Positions 41,760-54,260 of a DNA stretch of 64,000 nt are shown in pieces. The notes beneath the pieces were generated by a model. It was given only the letters and a program-made list of their open reading frames with translations. It was not told where the DNA came from and ran no database searches. The stretch comes from Symbiodinium natans (taxonomy: Eukaryota > Sar > Dinophyceae > Suessiales > Symbiodiniaceae). Position 1 is the first letter of the stretch. Each line of letters starts with the position of its first letter. The DNA is taken from NCBI GenBank assembly GCA_905221605.1, contig CAJNDS010002804.1:1-64000 (forward strand), given 5' to 3'. Position numbers and translations under genes: made by a program.

Positions 41760-43830
41760 CAACAGGCGCAGTCGACAACACCCTTTTTGTGGGTGGTAAC
41801 TCTCTCGCAGCGCTCCCTAAAGTCACGCCTGTGAGAAGACACTAAAGGAGCTTTTGAAAAGCTGGGTGAGTGCTGCTGACTCCAGGCCATATGAGGAGGA
41901 GCTGGAATACAGAGTTGTAGATGCGAAGCGCTTCCACGGTGATAGGTCGCCCAAATTAGCGGAATGCACGACAGACTGGCAATGGTGAGAAGACAAGAAC
42001 ACAATAAGAAGACCAGCCTTATCCACACTTGCCCAATCAACCCCTCGCTGCACCATTTTGTGCAGTCCTTTCCTGTGCGACGTAATATTGAATGAAGTGA
42101 ACTCGCGCCTTCATCTCGTAGTTTTCTTTTTGTTACATGTTCTGATCACAACCTGCGATCGTCCCTCATGTGACGACTGCTCCACCTTGTAAGGCTCACC
42201 CGGTGAATGAACGTTTCCCACATTGATAATGTGAGGCAATGAAAATGTTGTTGCCTGTTCTTGCTTCTTAGCTATTGAACTTTTTTCACGAATGTCATCT
42301 TTCGTTCGTACAAGGAAATGCTCTTCTCGGGAATGAATTGGATTCCAGACCCGATTTTGTGCCCTACCTCTCACGTTGCCGTATACGTGGTTCCCTGGTT
42401 GCTCAGGGTCTTCAAAAAAACATCACTGACCCAGGTCTACATCCCCTGCACCATTAACGAAGATATAGGCATCCAGTACAACTGTTGCTGTTTCCTGCCT
42501 CACGTCTCAAAGAGGGCTCTCGCTAGGATGCTGAATGAATTTACAAGCGAAATACAAAGTTACACCTAAACTTCATGACAAGTCTGACAAAACATTGCGG
42601 CATGCGCTGACTTCTTTCTCACGCGCAGAAACGTGCACAGACTATCATTCGCATGCGAAAACTGCAAGTGCTGCAAGTGCAAAGTCTGGTGATGGTAGGA
42701 GCGAACAAAAGCGCTAACAATTATGTAAAACGGCAAGTTTGCGCCAGTGTTCGTTTATGGGCATTTTTGCACGCGACCCAATGTCATCGTCGAAGGTGAA
42801 AAAGAGTTCACACGCTTCAATTCTTGCTTTGTAACTCTAGTACATGGTTTGCAAACAAATGGCTCGTGTACATGAACCCTCAGTCAATAGCTTGGAAGAA
42901 CTGAACTGCGTCAAAGCGTAGATGTCAGGTCCGGGAGTTAGAGACTCAACGTGCGTGACAAGAGGCGCTCCCAAAGCTTGGATGTTTTAAGGGCTTGCCA
43001 GTGTGACAGTAGGGCGCACGTTGTTTTCGACTTTTGCTGCACTCCAACGTCGTCGCTCCGGTGCTAGGCACCGTGCACGTCCTCAGAATTAAACCACCAA
43101 GGGTTTTCAAAAAAGAGGAGGGCATGCGACGAAGGCTTCCAAACTTAGACCGCCTGGGCCGACTGGCTTTCATCAGCATCTTAACAACACAGGTCCGCAT
43201 GCCGACCGTCAACTGCAGCCCAGGTTCTGGCGTCCATCGCGCATGCGTTGCAGGATAGGACTGACCTGGCAAGTTTAGGTGTCCTTGCATGAGAGAGCCT
43301 TCCACTAGCCCTCCTCACACAGTAGCAACGTAGGGGTACAGGCAAGTCCCCTAGTCCACGGACTTCTGTCCAACGGACATGGAAAGTCCTCTTTGGACCT
43401 TTCAACTGGTCAGTTCGCACATACAGTCAAAGCGATGGTCCTGAAATGGACGTTTGCGAACAAAGGGACTTGTAATATAGACCCCAAATAGTAGGATTCC
43501 CTTGTAACGAAGGACCCCGATAAGGTACCCCTAATTTCGGAAACCCCCAAGTGAAGTGCAACAGAATGCAACAGATGCAGCAGAGGCCTGCGCCTGCCGC
43601 CGCTGCGATGTCGGGCACAAAGGTTCCTAAGTCTGTTGTGGCATAGTGCCGCGCGGGACATTTGTGGCTCTTTGCCTAGTGCGCCTCTCCACAAAAATCT
43701 TTTCTGCTTCAACCTTGAATCGTCCTGACATCTTGCATCTCCCAAACTGGTCTCACATGAACTGATGCCGGGTTCGCATCTAGAGGGGGCTCAAGTCCTC
43801 CTGCTTCCACAGCCGTGGAGTCGAGCTCAA
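41760..43830. other. no confident gene
   Basis: Minus-strand segment 41830-41960 is protein-like but changes frame. Other ORFs (for example 42946-43305 and 43410-43745) carry no recognised domain. Confidence 0.4.
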
Positions 43831-44050
43831 GCCGCAGGCTTAAACCCTAAACCCTAAACCCTAAACCCTAAACCCTAAGCCCTAAACCCTAAACCCTAAA
43901 CCTGAACCCTAAACCCTAAACCCTAAACCGACAGCAACATCTCAGACCCCTAAGCAGGTAAACCCCTCAAGGGAAAGTGCAACAGATGCAGCCCTTCAAA
44001 AAGGGTACCCCCAAACATCCAAAACCCCCAATTGGGGGCGAGGGCATCTG
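43480..44050. repeat. two fragments of a dispersed repeat around a telomere-type tract
   Basis: 'AAGTGCAACAGA', 'TGCAACAGATGCAGC' and a GGTACCCC(T/C)AA block occur at 43480-43590 and again, in different order, at 43960-44010. The minus-strand 'GFPKLGVPYRGP' peptide frame comes from this repeat. CCCTAAA x11 lies between them (43841-43930). Confidence 0.5.
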
Positions 44051-44517
44051 AGGACTGCACGGTGCCCGGTCGCTCCCAAGGCTGGTCGGTTTTCAAGCCC
44101 AGCGAAGGAGGCCACGAACCTGAGCGCAAAGGATACATAGAAAGTACTGTTGCAAAAAGGCATTTTCTATAAAATTGCAGTATTTGTCTAGATTGCCGAG
44201 CACAATCACTCTTCTTGCAGTAGATATTATATGAATGAACAAAAGCTAAGATAGTTCACTCACCTCTTTCATATAGTATTTGTTCAATTAGTTGCCTAGT
44301 ACAGGCACTATGTATTCCCTCGGTTTCGGGCACGCACTATTCTCTCTGCAATTTGACGAGGAGGCGTCACTAAAGCAGGATAAGATAAAAACAAAATCAG
44401 ACAAACCAAAGACCCCCAAACCAAAAGAACCAAAACCAAAACACAAAAATACAAAATATTCTGAGACTCTTGGAAAGATGAAACCAAAAAACAGAAACAA
44501 GTTAAAACCAACATGTG

Positions 44518-44562
44518 TATATGTATATATATATATATATAATGAAATCAAAAATCTAAACA

Positions 44563-44593
<31 letters not shown>

Positions 44594-44620
44594 TACATAT
44601 GTATATATATGGTTCAGCGT
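44518..44620. repeat. (TA)n microsatellite cluster
   Basis: Three runs of TA/ATAC dinucleotides interrupted by ATGAAATCAAAAATCTAAAC. The preceding 44120-44500 is A-rich with no gene. Confidence 0.9.
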
Positions 44621-44629
44621 CGAGCGTCC

Positions 44630-45180
44630 TGGGCCCCCCCCCTCCCCCCCCCCCCCCCCATGGTAATCCCCCCCCCCACCCCCAAGTCTACTCTACGGTC
44701 CCTCAACCCTAAACCCTAAACCCTAAAACCTAAACCCTAACCCCAAACCCTAAACCCTAAAACCCTAAAGCCCTAAACCCGAAACCCTAAACCTTAAGTC
44801 TTAAACCTAAAGCCCTAAACCCTAAAACCCTAAACCCTAAACCCTAACCCTAAAACCAACCCCCAACCACACCACAGGGGGGGGGGGGTATCATCTTAGT
44901 ACCCCATCCGCGGGGAAAACCCTAAACCCTAAACCCTAAACCCTAAAACCCTAAAACCCTAAAACCCTAAAACCCTAAACCCCTAAAACCCTAAACCCTA
45001 AACCCTGAACCCTAAAACCCTAAAACCCTAAAACCCTAAAACCAACCCCCAACCACACCACAGGGGGGGGGGGGATACCATGGGGGGGGGGGGCTGGGTA
45101 GGGGTGGTGGGGGGGGGGGGGTAGGGGGGGGGGGGGGGTGGGGGGCCCCGCCGGGCCGATCATATATATAATATATATAT
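44630..45180. repeat. poly-C / poly-G runs interleaved with telomere-type repeats
   Basis: C-runs at 44631-44690, degenerate CCCTAAA at 44704-44858 and 44918-45044, and G-runs at 44877-44889 and 45062-45145. The junction 'CCAACCACACCACAGGGG' occurs twice (44862 and 45046), so the block is locally duplicated. Runs of this length are error-prone in assembly. Confidence 0.85.
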
Positions 45181-45239
45181 ATGAGAGAGGGACCTTTATG
45201 TACTATGTTGCTACCTGTTTTTCTATATGTATAGAGAAC

Positions 45240-48200
45240 GTATGGAAGAATTAAATGATTTGAATTATTTAAATTAGTTTTGAGGCTCGGGAATTTAAAT
45301 AATTTAATTCTGCATTTAAATTAGTTAAATTAGTTTCCGGGCCCGCGAATTTACATAATTTAAATTATTTAAATTCGCGGGCCTCAAAACTAATTTAAAT
45401 AATTTAATTCGGGATTTAAATTATTTAAATTAGTTTCCGGGCCCGCGAATTTAAATAATTTAAAGAATCTAAATAGATCCAGATTTTCTCCCAGCACAGA
45501 CCATTTAACTAATTTAAATAATTTAAATAATTTAAATAATTTAAATCCGGATTTGAATTATTTGAATTAGTTTTGAGGCCCGCGAATTTAAATAATTTAA
45601 TTCGAGATTTAAATTATTTAAATTCGCGGGCCCGGAAACTAATTTAACTAATTTAAATACCGAATTAAATTATTTAAATTCACGGGCCTCGAAACTAATT
45701 TAAATAATTTAAATCAGGATTTAAATTATTTACATTATTTAAATTATTTAAATTATTTTAATTATCTAAATGGTCTGGGTTCGGAGAAATCCTCATTTTA
45801 TTTGATGTTTTTAAATTATTTAACTTCGCGGGCCCGGAAAAGAATTTAAATAATTTAAATCCCGAATTAAATTATTTAAATTAGTTTCGAGGCCCGCGAA
45901 TTTAAATAATTTAATTCGGGATTTGAATTATTTAAATTAGTTTCCGGGCCCGCGAATTTAAATAATTTAAAGAATCTAAATAGATCCAGATTTTCTCCCA
46001 GCACAGACCATTTAACTAATTTAAATAATTTAAATAATTTAGATAATTTAAATCCGGATTTGAATTATTTGAATTAGTTTTGAGGCCCGCGAATTTAAAT
46101 AATTTAATTCGAGATTTAAATTATTTAAATTCGCGGGCCCGGAAACGAATTTAACTAATTTAAATACCGAATTAAATTATTTAAATTCGCGGGCCTCCAA
46201 ACTAATTTAAATAATTCAAATCCCGATTTAACTTATTTAAATTATTTAAATTATTTAAATTATTTAAATTATTTAAATTATCTAAATGGTCTGGGTTCGG
46301 AGAAATCCTCATTCTATTTGAATTATTTAAATTATTTAAATTCGCGGGCCCGGAAAAGAATTTAAATAATTTAAATCCCGAATTAAATTATTCAAATTAG
46401 TTTCGAGGCCCGCGAATTTAAATAATTTAATTCGGGATTTAAATTATTTAAATTAGTTTCCGGGCCCGCGAATTTAAATGATTTAAAGAATCTAAATAGA
46501 TCCAGATTTTCTCCCAGCACAGACCATTTAACTAATTTAAATAATTTAAATAATTTAAATAATTTAAATCCGGATTTGAATTATTTGAATTAGTTTTGAG
46601 GCCCGCGAATTTAAATAATTTAATTCGAGATTTAAATTATTTAAATTCGCGGGCCCGGAAACGAATTTAACTAATTTAAATACCGAATTAAATTATTTAA
46701 ATTCACGGGCCTCGAAACTAATTTAAATAATTTAAATCAGGATTAAATTATGTAAAATATTTAAATTATTTAAATTATCTAAATGGTCTGGGTTCGGAGA
46801 AATCCTCATTCTATTTGAATTATTTAAGTTATTTAATTTATTTAAATTCACGGGCTCGGAAAAGAATTTAAATAATTTAAATCGGGATTTGAATTATTTA
46901 AATTAGTTTTGAGGCCCGCGAATTTAAATAATTTAACTCGGGATTTAAATTATTTAAATTAGTTTCCGGGCCCGCGAATTTAAATAATTTAAAGAATCTA
47001 AATAGATCCAGATTTTCTCCCAGCACAGACCATTTAACTAATTTAAATAATTTAAATAATTTAAATCGGGATTTGAATTATTTAAATTAGTTTGGAGGCC
47101 CGCGAATTTAAATAATTTAATTCGAGATTTAAATTATTTAAATTCGCGGGCCCGGAAACGAATTTAACTAATTTAAATACCGAATTAAATTATTTAAATT
47201 CCCGGGCCTTGAAACTAATTTAAATAATTCAAATCAGGATTTAAAATATTTAAATGATTTAAATTATTTAAATTAGTTAAATGGTCTGTGCTGGGAGAAA
47301 ATCTGGATCTATTTAGATTCTTTAAATTATTTAAATTCGCGGGCCCGGAAACTAATTTAAATAATGTAAATCCCGAATTAAATTATTTAAATTAGTTTTG
47401 AGGCCCGCGAATTTAAATAATTTAATTCGAGATTTAAATTATTTAAATTCGCGGGCCCGGAAACTAATTTAACTAATTTAAATACAGAAGTAAATTATTT
47501 AAATTCGCGGGCCTCCAAACTAATTTAAATAATTCAAATCCCGATTTAAATTATTTAAATTATTTAAATTATTTAAATTAGTTAAATGGTCTGTGCTGGG
47601 AGAAAATCTGGATCTATTTAGATTCTTTAAATTATTTAAATTCGCGGGCCCGGAAACTAATTTAAATAATGTAAATCCCGAATTAAATTATTTAAATTAG
47701 TTTTGAGGCCCGCGAATTTAAATAAATTAATTCGAGATTTAAATTATTTAAATTCGCGGGCCCGGAAACTAATTTAACTAATTTAAAGACAGAATTGAAT
47801 TATTTAAATTCGCGGGCCTCCAAACTAATTTAAATAATTCAAATCCCGATTTAAATTATATAAATTATTTAAATTAGTTAAATTAGTTAAATGGTCTGTG
47901 CTGGGAGAAAATCTGGATCTATTTAGATTCTTTAAATTATTTAAATTCGCGGGCCCGGAAACTAATTTAAATAATTTAAATCCCGAATTAAATTATTTAA
48001 ATTAGTTTTGAGGCCCGCGAATTTAAATAATTTAATTCGAGATTTAAATTATTTAAATTCGCGGGCCCGGAAACTAATTTAACTAATTTAAATACAGAAT
48101 TAAATTATTTAAATTCCCGGGCCTTGAAACTAATTTAAATAATTCAAATCAGGATTTAAAATATTTAAATTATTTAAAATATTTAAATTATCTAAATGGT

Positions 48201-48850
48201 CTGGGTTCGGAGAAATCCTCATTCGATTTGAATTATTTACATTATTTATATTATTTAAATTCACGGGCTCGGAAAAGAATTTAAATAGTTTAAATCGCGA
48301 TTTGAATTATTTAAATTAGTTTTGAGGCCCGCGAATTTAAATAATTTAATTCGAGATTTAAATTATTTAAATTCGCGGGCCCGGAAACTAATTTAACTAA
48401 TTTAAATACAGAATTAAATTATTTAAATTCACGGGCCTCGAAACTAATTTAAATAATTCAAATCAGGATTTAAATTATTTAAATTATTTAAACTATTTAA
48501 ATTATCTAAATGGTCTGGGTTCCGAGAAATCCTCATTCTATTTGAATTATTTAGATTATTTAAATTATTTAAATTGACGGGCTCGGAAAAGAATTTAAAT
48601 AATTTTAATCGGGATTTGAATTATTTAAATTAGTTTCGAGGCCCGTGAATTTAAATAATTTAATTCGGGATTTAAATTATTTAAATTAGTTTCGAGGCGC
48701 GTGAATTTAAATAATTTAAATAATTTAAATAGGTCGAGAATTTCTCCGAGCCGAAACCATTTAAATAATTTAAAAAATTTCACAAACTCAAATAATTTAA
48801 ATAATTCAAATATCTTAAATCATTTAAATCTGGATTTGAATTATTTAGAC
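45240..48850. repeat. AT-rich satellite (AATTTAAAT) with GGGCCC islands
   Basis: Self-complementary AATTTAAAT/AATTATTTAAATT strings alternate with GAATTYRCGGGCCCGGAAA islands. A non-palindromic box 'AAATGGTCTG' plus ~30 bases recurs in two related versions. From 45.24 to 47.0 kb the boxes occur as inverted pairs with ~510-bp period; from 47.2 to 48.6 kb they are all in one orientation with 305-314 bp period. No coding capacity. Confidence 0.95.
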
Positions 48851-50440
48851 TCTTTAGGGTTAGTAGCTTAAAACCCTATAGGGACCGGAAGGTATAATGA
48901 TTTGAACTCTACAGCGCGCTTTTTTACGTTAATATTAAAATAAAGTCTGGCGTCAGGTATGGTCGCTTTTGATTCTCACCATCGAATGCGCGGAGCCTAC
49001 AGTGAATGCAGTGTTAACTCAACTCGGAGTACTGTTTTCGGTCTCCGGGAAAGCGGGGTACTGTTTTCGGTCCCTGAACACGGTGGTACTGCTTTCGGTC
49101 CACCGTCTCCCCCTCTCTTGTTTGTGTATTGTTATCTCGCCAACTGCACACTAAACAGCACAGACGACATGGTGGTACTGTTATCGGTCCACAATGTTGG
49201 TGCTTAAACTATTACAACAACATGAAACATATCATATTCTTTTTACATGTGCTGTAACTTCTAGGACATACATATGGCCGCGTGCCAATATTGATTGCTT
49301 GTAACAGGGCCGCGGCCCGCACACGCGACATACCCCATTACGGAGGCTATGCATCAACGGCCGGGGTTTTGCGACAGACGTGTTTGTTGTTGTCTGCAGG
49401 TTCCAAGTCTTGCTTATCCGGGTGTAAGTGTTCTTAAGTTTCAAAAAGCAAATATATATGTAACACTGAATTTTAAACCCCCCTGAACCCTTAAAGGCCG
49501 CGTATGTGGGGTGGTTCTAAGTCTTGCTTATCGGGGGGTAAGTGTTCTTAAGTTTCAAGAACAAATATGTATGTAAGACCGAATTTTAAACCCTCTTAAA
49601 CCCTTAAAGGCTGCGTACGTGGGGTGGTGCTAAGTCTTGCTTATCGGGGGGGAAGTGTTCGTCAGTTTCAAGAAGCAAATATATATGTAACACCGAATTT
49701 TAAACCCCCTTAAACCCTTAAAGGCTGCGTATGTGGGGTGGTTCCAAGTCTTGCTTATCGGGGGGTAGGTGTTCGTAAGTTTCAAGAAGCAAATGTATAT
49801 GTAACACTGAATTTTGAACCCCTTAAACCCTTAAAGGCTGCGTACGTGGGGTGGTTTTAAGTCCTGCTTATCGAGGTGGTAAGTGTTCGTAAGTTTCAAC
49901 AAGCAAATTGTAAACCCCCTTAAACCCTTAAAGGCTGCGTATGTGGGGTGGTGCTAAGTCTTGCTTATCGGGGGGGAAGTGTTCCTCAGTTTCAAGAAGC
50001 AAATATATATGTAACACCGAATTTTAAACCCCCTTAAACCCTTAAAGGCGGCGTATGCGGGGTGGTTCTAAGTCTTGCTTATCGAGGGGTACGTGTTCGT
50101 CAGTTTCAAGAAGCAAATGTATATGTAACGCTCAATTTTATACCCCCTGAAACCCTTAAAGGCTGCGTATGTGGGGTGGTTCTAAGTCTTGCTTATCGGG
50201 GGGTAAGTGTTCGTCAGTTTCAAGAAGCAAATATATATGAAACACCGAATGTTAAACCCCCTTAAACCCTTAAAGGCGGCGTATGTGGGGTGGTTCCAAG
50301 TCTTGCTTATCGGGGGGTAGGTGTTCGTAAGTTTCAAGAAGCAAATATATATGTAACACTGAATTTTGAACCCCCTTAAACCCTTAAAGGCTGCGTATGT
50401 GGGGTGGTTCTAAGTCCTGCTTATCGAGGTGGTAAGTGTT
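48850..50440. repeat. duplicated block, copy A: unique segment plus minisatellite
   Basis: A ~550-base non-repetitive segment is followed by a ~114-bp minisatellite (from ~49490, about nine units, cut by the N gap). Offset to copy B is 3036-3038 bases with only a few differences (for example CACAATGTTGG versus CACCGTGTTTG). Confidence 0.95.
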
Positions 50441-50540
50441 NNNNNNNNNNNNNNNNNNNNNNNNNNNNNNNNNNNNNNNNNNNNNNNNNNNNNNNNNNNN
50501 NNNNNNNNNNNNNNNNNNNNNNNNNNNNNNNNNNNNNNNN
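50441..50540. other. assembly gap of 100 N
   Basis: Exactly 100 N between minisatellite sequence on the left and AT-rich satellite on the right; the true gap size is unknown. Confidence 1.
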
Positions 50541-51885
50541 TAAATTATTTAAATTATTTAAATTATTTAAATTATTTAAATTATTTAAATTAGTTAAAGG
50601 GTCTGTGCTGGGAGAAAATCTGGATCTATTTAGATTCTTTAAATTTTTTAAATTCGCGGGCCCGGAAACTAATTTAAAGAATTTAAATCCCGAATTAAAT
50701 TATTTAAATTAGTTTTGAGGCCCGCGAATTTAATTAATTTAATTCGAGATTTAAATTATTTAAATTCGCGGGCCCGGAAACTAATTTAACTAATTTAAAT
50801 ACAGAATTAAATTATTTAAATTCGCGGGCCTCCAAACTAATTTAAATAATTCAAATCCCGATTTAAATTATTTAAATTATTTAGATTATTTAAATTATTT
50901 AAATTATTTAAATTATCTAAATGGTCTGGGTTCGGAGAAATCCTCATTCTATTTGAATTATTTAAATTATTTAAATTCGCGGGCCCGGAAACTAATTTAA
51001 ATAATTTAAATCCCGAATTAAATTATTTGAATTATTTTGAGGCCCGCGAATTTAAATAATTTAATTCGAGATTTAAATTATTTAAATTCGCGGGCCCGGA
51101 AACTAATTTAACTAATTTAAATACAGAATTAAAATATTTAAATTCCCGGGCCTCGAAACTAATTTAAATAATTCAAATCAGGATTTAAATTATGTAAATT
51201 ATTTAAATTTTTTAAATTATTTAAATTATCTAAATGGTCTGGGTTCGGAGAAATCCTCATTCGATTTGAATTATTTACATTATTTAAATTATTTAAATTC
51301 ACGGGCTCGGAAAAGAATTTACATAATTTAAATCGCGATTTGAATTATTTAAATTAGTTTTGAGGCCCGCGAATTTAAATAATTTAATTCGAGATTTAAA
51401 TTATTTAACTTCGCGGGCCCGGAAACTAATTTAACTAATTTAAATACAGAATTAAATTGTTTAAATTCACGGGCCTCGAAACTAATTTAAATAATTCAAA
51501 TCAGGATTTAAATTATTTAAATTATTTAAATTCTTTAAATTATCTAAATGGTCTGGGTTCCGAGAAATCCTCATTCTATTTGAATTATTTAGATTATTTA
51601 AATTATTTAAATTGACGGGCTCGGAAAAGAATTTAAATAATTTTAATCGGGATTTGAATTATTTAAATTAGTTTCGAGGCCCGTGAATTTAAATAAGTTA
51701 ATTCGGGATTTAAATTATTTAAATTAGTTTCGAGGCGCGTGAATTTAAAAAGTTTAAAGAATTTAAATAGGTCGAGAATTTCTCCGAGCCGAAACCATTT
51801 AAATAATTTAAAAAATTTCACAAACTCAAATAATTTAAATAATTCAAATATCTTAAATCATTTAAATCTGGATTTGAAGTATTTA
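50541..51885. repeat. AT-rich satellite, second block
   Basis: Same family as 45240-48850. Boxes at ~50597, 50919, 51235 and 51547 are in one orientation with ~314-bp spacing. The right half aligns with 47.9-48.85 kb. Confidence 0.95.
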
Positions 51886-54260
51886 GACTCTTTAGGGTTA
51901 GTAGCTTAAAACCCTATAGGGACCGGAAGGTATAATGATTTGAACTCTACAGCGCGCTTTTTTACGTTAATATTAAAATAAAGTCTGGCGTCAGGTATGG
52001 TCGCTTTTGATTCTCACCATCGAATGCGCGGAGCCTACAGTGAATGCAGTGTTAACTCAACTCGGAGTACTGTTTTCGGTCTCCGGGAAAGCGGGGTACT
52101 GTTTTCGGTCCCTGAACACGGTGGTACTGCTTTCGGTCCACCGTCTCCCCCTCTCTTGTTTGTGTATTGTTATCTCGCCAACTGCACACTAAACAGCACA
52201 GACGACATGGTGGTACTGTTATCGGTCCACCGTGTTTGTGCTTAAACTATTACAACAACATGAAACATATCATATTCTTTTTACATGTGCTGTAACTTCT
52301 AGGACATACATATGGCCGCGTGCCAATATTGATTGCTTGTAACAGGGCCGCGGCCCGCACACGCGACATACCCCATTACGGAGGCTATGCATCAACGGCC
52401 GGGGTTTTGCGACAGACGTGTTTGTTGTTGTATGCAGGTTCCAAGTCTTGCTTATCCGGGTGTAAGTGTTCTTAAGTTTCAAAAAGCAAATATATATGTA
52501 ACACTGAATTTTAAACCCCCCTAAACCCTTAAAGGCCGCGTATGTGGGGTGGTTCTAAGTCTTGCTTATCGGGGGGTAAGTGTTCTTAAGTTTCAAGAAC
52601 AAATATGTATGTAAGACCGAATTTTAAACCCTCTTAAACCCTTAAAGGCTGCGTACGTGGGGTGGTGCTAAGTCTTGCTTATCGGGGGGGAAGTGTTCGT
52701 CAGTTTCAAGAAGCAAATATATATGTAACACCGAATTTTAAACCCCCTTAAACCCTTAAAGGCTGCGTATGTGGGGTGGTTCCAAGTCTTGCTTATCGGG
52801 GGGTAGGTGTTCGTAAGTTTCAAGAAGCAAATATATATGTAACACAGAATTTTGAACCCCTTAAACCCTTAAAGGCTGCGTACGTGGGGTGGTTTTAAGT
52901 CCTGCTTATCGAGGTGGTAAGTGTTCGTAAGTTTCAACAAGCAAATTGTAAACCCCCTTAAACCCTTAAAGGCTGCGTATGTGGGGTGGTGCTAAGTCTT
53001 GCTTATCGGGGGGGAAGTGTTCCTCAGTTTCAAGAAGCAAATATATATGTAACACCGAATTTTAAACCCTTAAACCCTTAAAGGCGGCGTATGCGGGGTG
53101 GTTCTAAGTCTTGCTTATCGAGGGGTACGTGTTCGTCAGTTTCAAGAAGCAAATGTATATGTAACGCTCAATTTTATACCCCCTGAAACCCTTAAAGGCT
53201 GCGTATGTGGGGTGGTTCTAAGTCTTGCTTATCGGGGGGTAAGTGTTCGTCAGTTTCAAGAAGCAAATATATATGAAACACCGAATTTTAAACCCCCTTA
53301 AACCCTTAAAGGCGGCGTATGTGGGGTGGTTCCAAGTCTTGCTTATCGGGGGGTAGGTGTTCGTAAGTTTCAAGAAGCAAATATATATGTAACACTGAAT
53401 TTTGAACCCCCTTAAACCCTTAAAGGCTGCGTATGTGGGGTGGTTCTAAGTCCTGCTTATCGAGGTGGTAAGTGTTCGTAAGTTTTAACAAGCAAATTGT
53501 AAACCCCCTTAAACCCTTAAAGGCTGCGTATGTGGGCTGGTGCTAAGTCTTGCTTATCGGGGGGGAAGTGTTCATCAGTTTCAAGAAGCAAATATATGTA
53601 ACACCGAATTTTCAACCCCCTTAAACCCTTAAAGGCGGCGTATGTGGGGTGGTTCCAAGTCTTGCTTATCGGGGGTAGGTGTTCGTAAGTTTCAAGAAGC
53701 AAATATATATGTAACACTGAATTTTGAACCCCCTTAAACCCTTAAAGGCTGCGTATGTGGGGTGGTTCTCAGTCCTGCTTATCGAGGTGGTAAGTGTTAG
53801 TAAGTTTCAACAAGCAAATTGTAAACCCCCTTAAACCCTTAAAGACTGCGTATGTGGGGTGGTTCTAAGTTTTGCTTATCGGGGGCTAAGTGTCCGTAAG
53901 TTTCAAGAAGCAAATATCTATGTAACACTGAATTTTAAACCCCCCTTAAACCCTTAAAGGCTGCGTATGCGGGGTGGTTCTAAGTCTTGCTTATCGAGGG
54001 GTAAGTGTTCGTCAGTTTCAAGAAGCAAATATATATGTAACGCTCAATTTTATACCCCCTGAAACCCTTAAAGGCTGCGTATGTGGGGTGGTTCTAAGTC
54101 TTGCTTATCGGGGGATAAGTGTTCGTGAGTTTCAAGAAGCAAATGTATATGTAACCCTGAATTTTAGACCCTCTTAAACCCTTAAAGGCTGCGTATGTGG
54201 GGTGGTTCTAGGTCTTGCTTACCGGGGTGTAAGTGTTCGTAAATTTCAAGAAGCTGTGAG
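51886..54260. repeat. duplicated block, copy B: unique segment plus ~114-bp minisatellite, about 16 units
   Basis: Minisatellite unit: 'AAAGGCTGCGTATGTGGGG', 'TGGTTCTAAGTCTTGCTTAT', 'CGGGGGGTAAGTGTTCG', 'CAGTTTCAAGAAGCAAATAT', 'ATGTAACACCGAATTTTAAA' and a CCC-TTAAACCC linker. Recurrent ~97-base units lack the ATATGTAACAC part. The last unit decays at ~54250. Confidence 0.95.

Noticed and set aside
52527-54250. Regular repeat-spacer appearance suggesting a CRISPR-like array
   Set aside because: The whole ~114-base unit is repeated with no unique spacers, in a eukaryotic genome; it is a minisatellite.
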